Shown one piece after another: positions 62,494-64,000 of a DNA stretch of 64,000 nucleotides (position 1 is the first letter of the stretch; the number at the start of each line of letters is the position of its first letter). Source of the stretch: a virus. Made by a program: the position numbers and the translations under genes. The notes beneath the pieces are model-generated. The model searched no databases. It was not told where the DNA came from and worked only from the letters and a program-made list of their open reading frames with translations. The stretch covers positions 1-64,000 of the IMG/VR virus record IMGVR_UViG_3300042691_027855. One strand, given 5' to 3'.

Positions 62494-63779
62494 TAATAGG
62501 TTCCCCCATTGGTTATGTCAAGAAGAGTGGTGTCGGTTTTCCAGAATGTGGTTGCAGGGTCGTACACAAGTGTACTTTGATTCGTTAAGCCGGTAGTGTC
62601 GACATCCGGTAAGTTGTTGATGGGAACGCCACCGCCACCCGCCGCGATGTAATCTTGAACCCACTGGATCGTAACAAAAGCTAACGGGTCAGCCGGAATT
62701 GCGTAACCAGCGAGGATTGGTCCTTCAAAAGTTCCACCCTGCGTTGTAACCATTTCCTGGGGGTACGGTACAACGGAAATCCACTGACCCCCGTTAACGT
62801 CAACATACCACATATTCAGGTTGCTGGTTTCGGCGTCGTACCAAAAATCCCCGGGAGAGGGGTTCGGTGGCGGCGAAGAACTGATGGTTGTTCTTGTGCA
62901 TCCGGAGGGATTTGAAGACACTTCGGTCAGCATGATCCAAGCGTCCGGGGCACCGGAATTATCTCGAAGGTACAAAACGTTTTGAATCGTGTTGTACCAA
63001 AGAGCACCGTTCACAGGATTGGCTGGTTCAGTAGCACTGATAAGAACTGGGGGAGGAGCCCTTCCCGGTTCGGGAGTAATTGCAATCCACACACCACCTT
63101 GTGGGCCTAGAGTCCAAATCTTAAGCAGGTCGCTTACGGTGTCGAACCAAAGGTAGCCAACCAAAGGATTAGCCGGTGGAGTGGCACTTACGAAAACAGG
63201 ACTTTCCTCCTCAGGGGTCCCTTGAGAAATGAGGATCCAGCTCGATGTGCCAAACGGGGCCTCTTTCCAGACTTTTAACTCGTTTGTATTATCGTTGAAC
63301 CATAGTGCACCTTGTTGCGGATCGGGCGGAGGTGAAACGCTAACCGTAACTAAGTCGCAACAAGACGTTGAAGAGGAGGCAGCATTTTCCCAGGTGTTGC
63401 CTCCGGGGGTGCTGACGCGAACCTTCAATACCCCTTCAAGGAGGTCAAACCACAGGAAACCTGGCTCCGCATTCTGAGGTGCAGAAGAACTGATCAGAAC
63501 CGGCGGCTCTGGCGTAGGGATTGATGACGTGATGTCAATCCAACGGGGTGCTATTTCCCCATTCAAAAATCCCCAAATCTTCAGAGTTTCGTCAAGTGTG
63601 TCGTACCACAATGCCCCCTGTAAAGGGTTCTTGGGTGCGGCGGCACTAAAATATACGGGTGCTGAGGAAGATGTCGGAACGTTGACAGCAAGCCACTGAG
63701 TCCCCGTCCACTTCCAGGATCTTCCGTTAAACGTATATACTTGGCCGAGAGTGGGATTTGATGGAAAATTGTATGCCAT
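62493..63779 (-). CDS. Repetitive tail-fibre protein with six ~50-aa repeats (428 aa)
   Basis: Starts MAYNFPSNPTLGQVYTFNGRSWKW, then six repeats each of the type 'P-P-V-x-x-S-x-x-x-P-x-N-P-x-x-G-x-L-W-Y-D-T-...-L-K-I-W...W'. C-terminus ends ITNGGTY, like the neighbouring long fibre (DGGTY). Likely a fibre or connector. GGGTAAAA 31 nt upstream. Confidence 0.75.
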   Translation of the reverse strand: MAYNFPSNPTLGQVYTFNGRSWKWTGTQWLAVNVPTSSSAPVYFSAAAPKNPLQGALWYDTLDETLKIWGFLNGEIAPRWIDITSSIPTPEPPVLISSSAPQNAEPGFLWFDLLEGVLKVRVSTPGGNTWENAASSSTSCCDLVTVSVSPPPDPQQGALWFNDNTNELKVWKEAPFGTSSWILISQGTPEEESPVFVSATPPANPLVGYLWFDTVSDLLKIWTLGPQGGVWIAITPEPGRAPPPVLISATEPANPVNGALWYNTIQNVLYLRDNSGAPDAWIMLTEVSSNPSGCTRTTISSSPPPNPSPGDFWYDAETSNLNMWYVDVNGGQWISVVPYPQEMVTTQGGTFEGPILAGYAIPADPLAFVTIQWVQDYIAAGGGGVPINNLPDVDTTGLTNQSTLVYDPATTFWKTDTTLLDITNGGTY

Positions 63780-63809
63780 TAACCGGTGGGCTCAGCACTC
63801 TTTTCAAGG

Positions 63810-63817
63810 TTTTACCC
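63810..63817 (-). promoter_or_regulatory. GGGTAAAA motif
   Basis: GGGGTAAAACC 31 nt before the ATG at 63779. Confidence 0.45.
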
Positions 63818-63838
63818 CACCCAAAATGTTCGCATACA

Positions 63839-63860
63839 AGAAAAGGGAGGTTTCCCTCCC
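63839..63860 (-). terminator. Rho-independent terminator
   Basis: GGGAGG-GAAA-CCTCCC followed by TTTTC on the minus strand, just after the 32-aa gene. Confidence 0.82.
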
Positions 63861-63867
63861 TAAAAGT

Positions 63868-63966
63868 TCAAACGATGCCCGAAGGTTTGTTAGAAGCGTA
63901 TTGCTTTTCAATGCGGTCTTTTGCTTTGATCTTAGCAAACAACCAAACCAAGAATGCGGGTTTCAT
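63868..63966 (-). CDS. Small hypothetical protein (32 aa)
   Basis: MKPAFLVWLFAKIKAKDRIE...; AGGAG 8 nt before ATG and a terminator right after the stop support translation. Hydrophobic N-terminal part. Function unknown. Confidence 0.5.
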   Translation of the reverse strand: MKPAFLVWLFAKIKAKDRIEKQYASNKPSGIV

Positions 63967-64000
63967 AGCTGGCACTCCTTTACTCCACGGTACTTGAGGC

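Overview
This is a 64-kb piece of a tailed bacteriophage genome. Every gene I can support lies on the minus strand, so transcription runs from position 64000 down to 1. The virion genes indicate a contractile-tailed (myovirus-like) phage: Mu gp29-type portal, tail sheath, gp25/gpW-type baseplate protein, tail-completion protein, tail-assembly chaperone with a -1 frameshift site, and a fibre module. The host is most likely a unicellular cyanobacterium of the Synechococcus/Cyanobium type. The reasons are an SLH-domain cyanobacterial-type porin, a TIGR03792-like protein, a cyanobacterial-type HNH protein, and several small families ('TPPPEL..QW', 'LSPAAQAVLDAF') that I associate with picocyanobacteria and their phages. 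I cannot verify the strain.

Layout. 1-8.4 kb: portal, baseplate, sheath, tail completion, tail chaperone. 8.4-15.3 kb: a family-A DNA polymerase that resembles mitochondrial polymerase gamma, and a type IIA topoisomerase A subunit. 15.3-17.7 kb: small genes and an HNH nuclease. 17.7-21.8 kb: a modification cassette (TET/JBP-like dioxygenase, glycosyltransferase, HAD phosphatase, nucleotidyltransferase, small-molecule kinase). 21.9-33.2 kb: many small, translationally coupled genes plus SprT-like protease, thioredoxin, 5'-3' exonuclease, protein phosphatase, split Pnk kinase and 3'-phosphatase, and an NMNAT-like protein. 33.2-36.4 kb: an AT-rich island of tiny genes, one of which is a stand-alone EF-Ts UBA domain. 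36.4-46.5 kb: possible prim-pol, DUF932, metallophosphoesterase, T4 Rnl1-type RNA ligase and unknowns. 46.7-52.5 kb (with an outlier group at 37.8-38.0 kb): about 32 tRNA genes covering all 20 amino acids plus an initiator tRNA, interrupted by an SLH porin and an RlpA-like protein. 53-55.7 kb: small genes including AbrB-like and Dps-like proteins. 55.8-63.8 kb: tail fibre and adhesin genes.

Regulation is the most striking property. About 18 copies of a roughly 72-bp intergenic cassette start at (or inside) the stop codon of one gene and end at the ATG of the next. Each has two GGGCGGTT half-sites 22 bp apart, a -35 box (TTTACT/TTTGCT/TTTCGA type), in nearly every copy exactly 17 bp, and a -10 box (TATAGT/TATAAT/TATGCT). 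In 15 copies exactly 6 bp then separate the -10 box from ATG, so the A of ATG falls at the predicted +1. This predicts a regulon of leaderless mRNAs. A different motif, GGGTAAAA, lies mostly 24-60 bp upstream of structural and some replication genes and is a candidate late promoter. No sigma factor, RNA polymerase or integrase gene is visible in this window.
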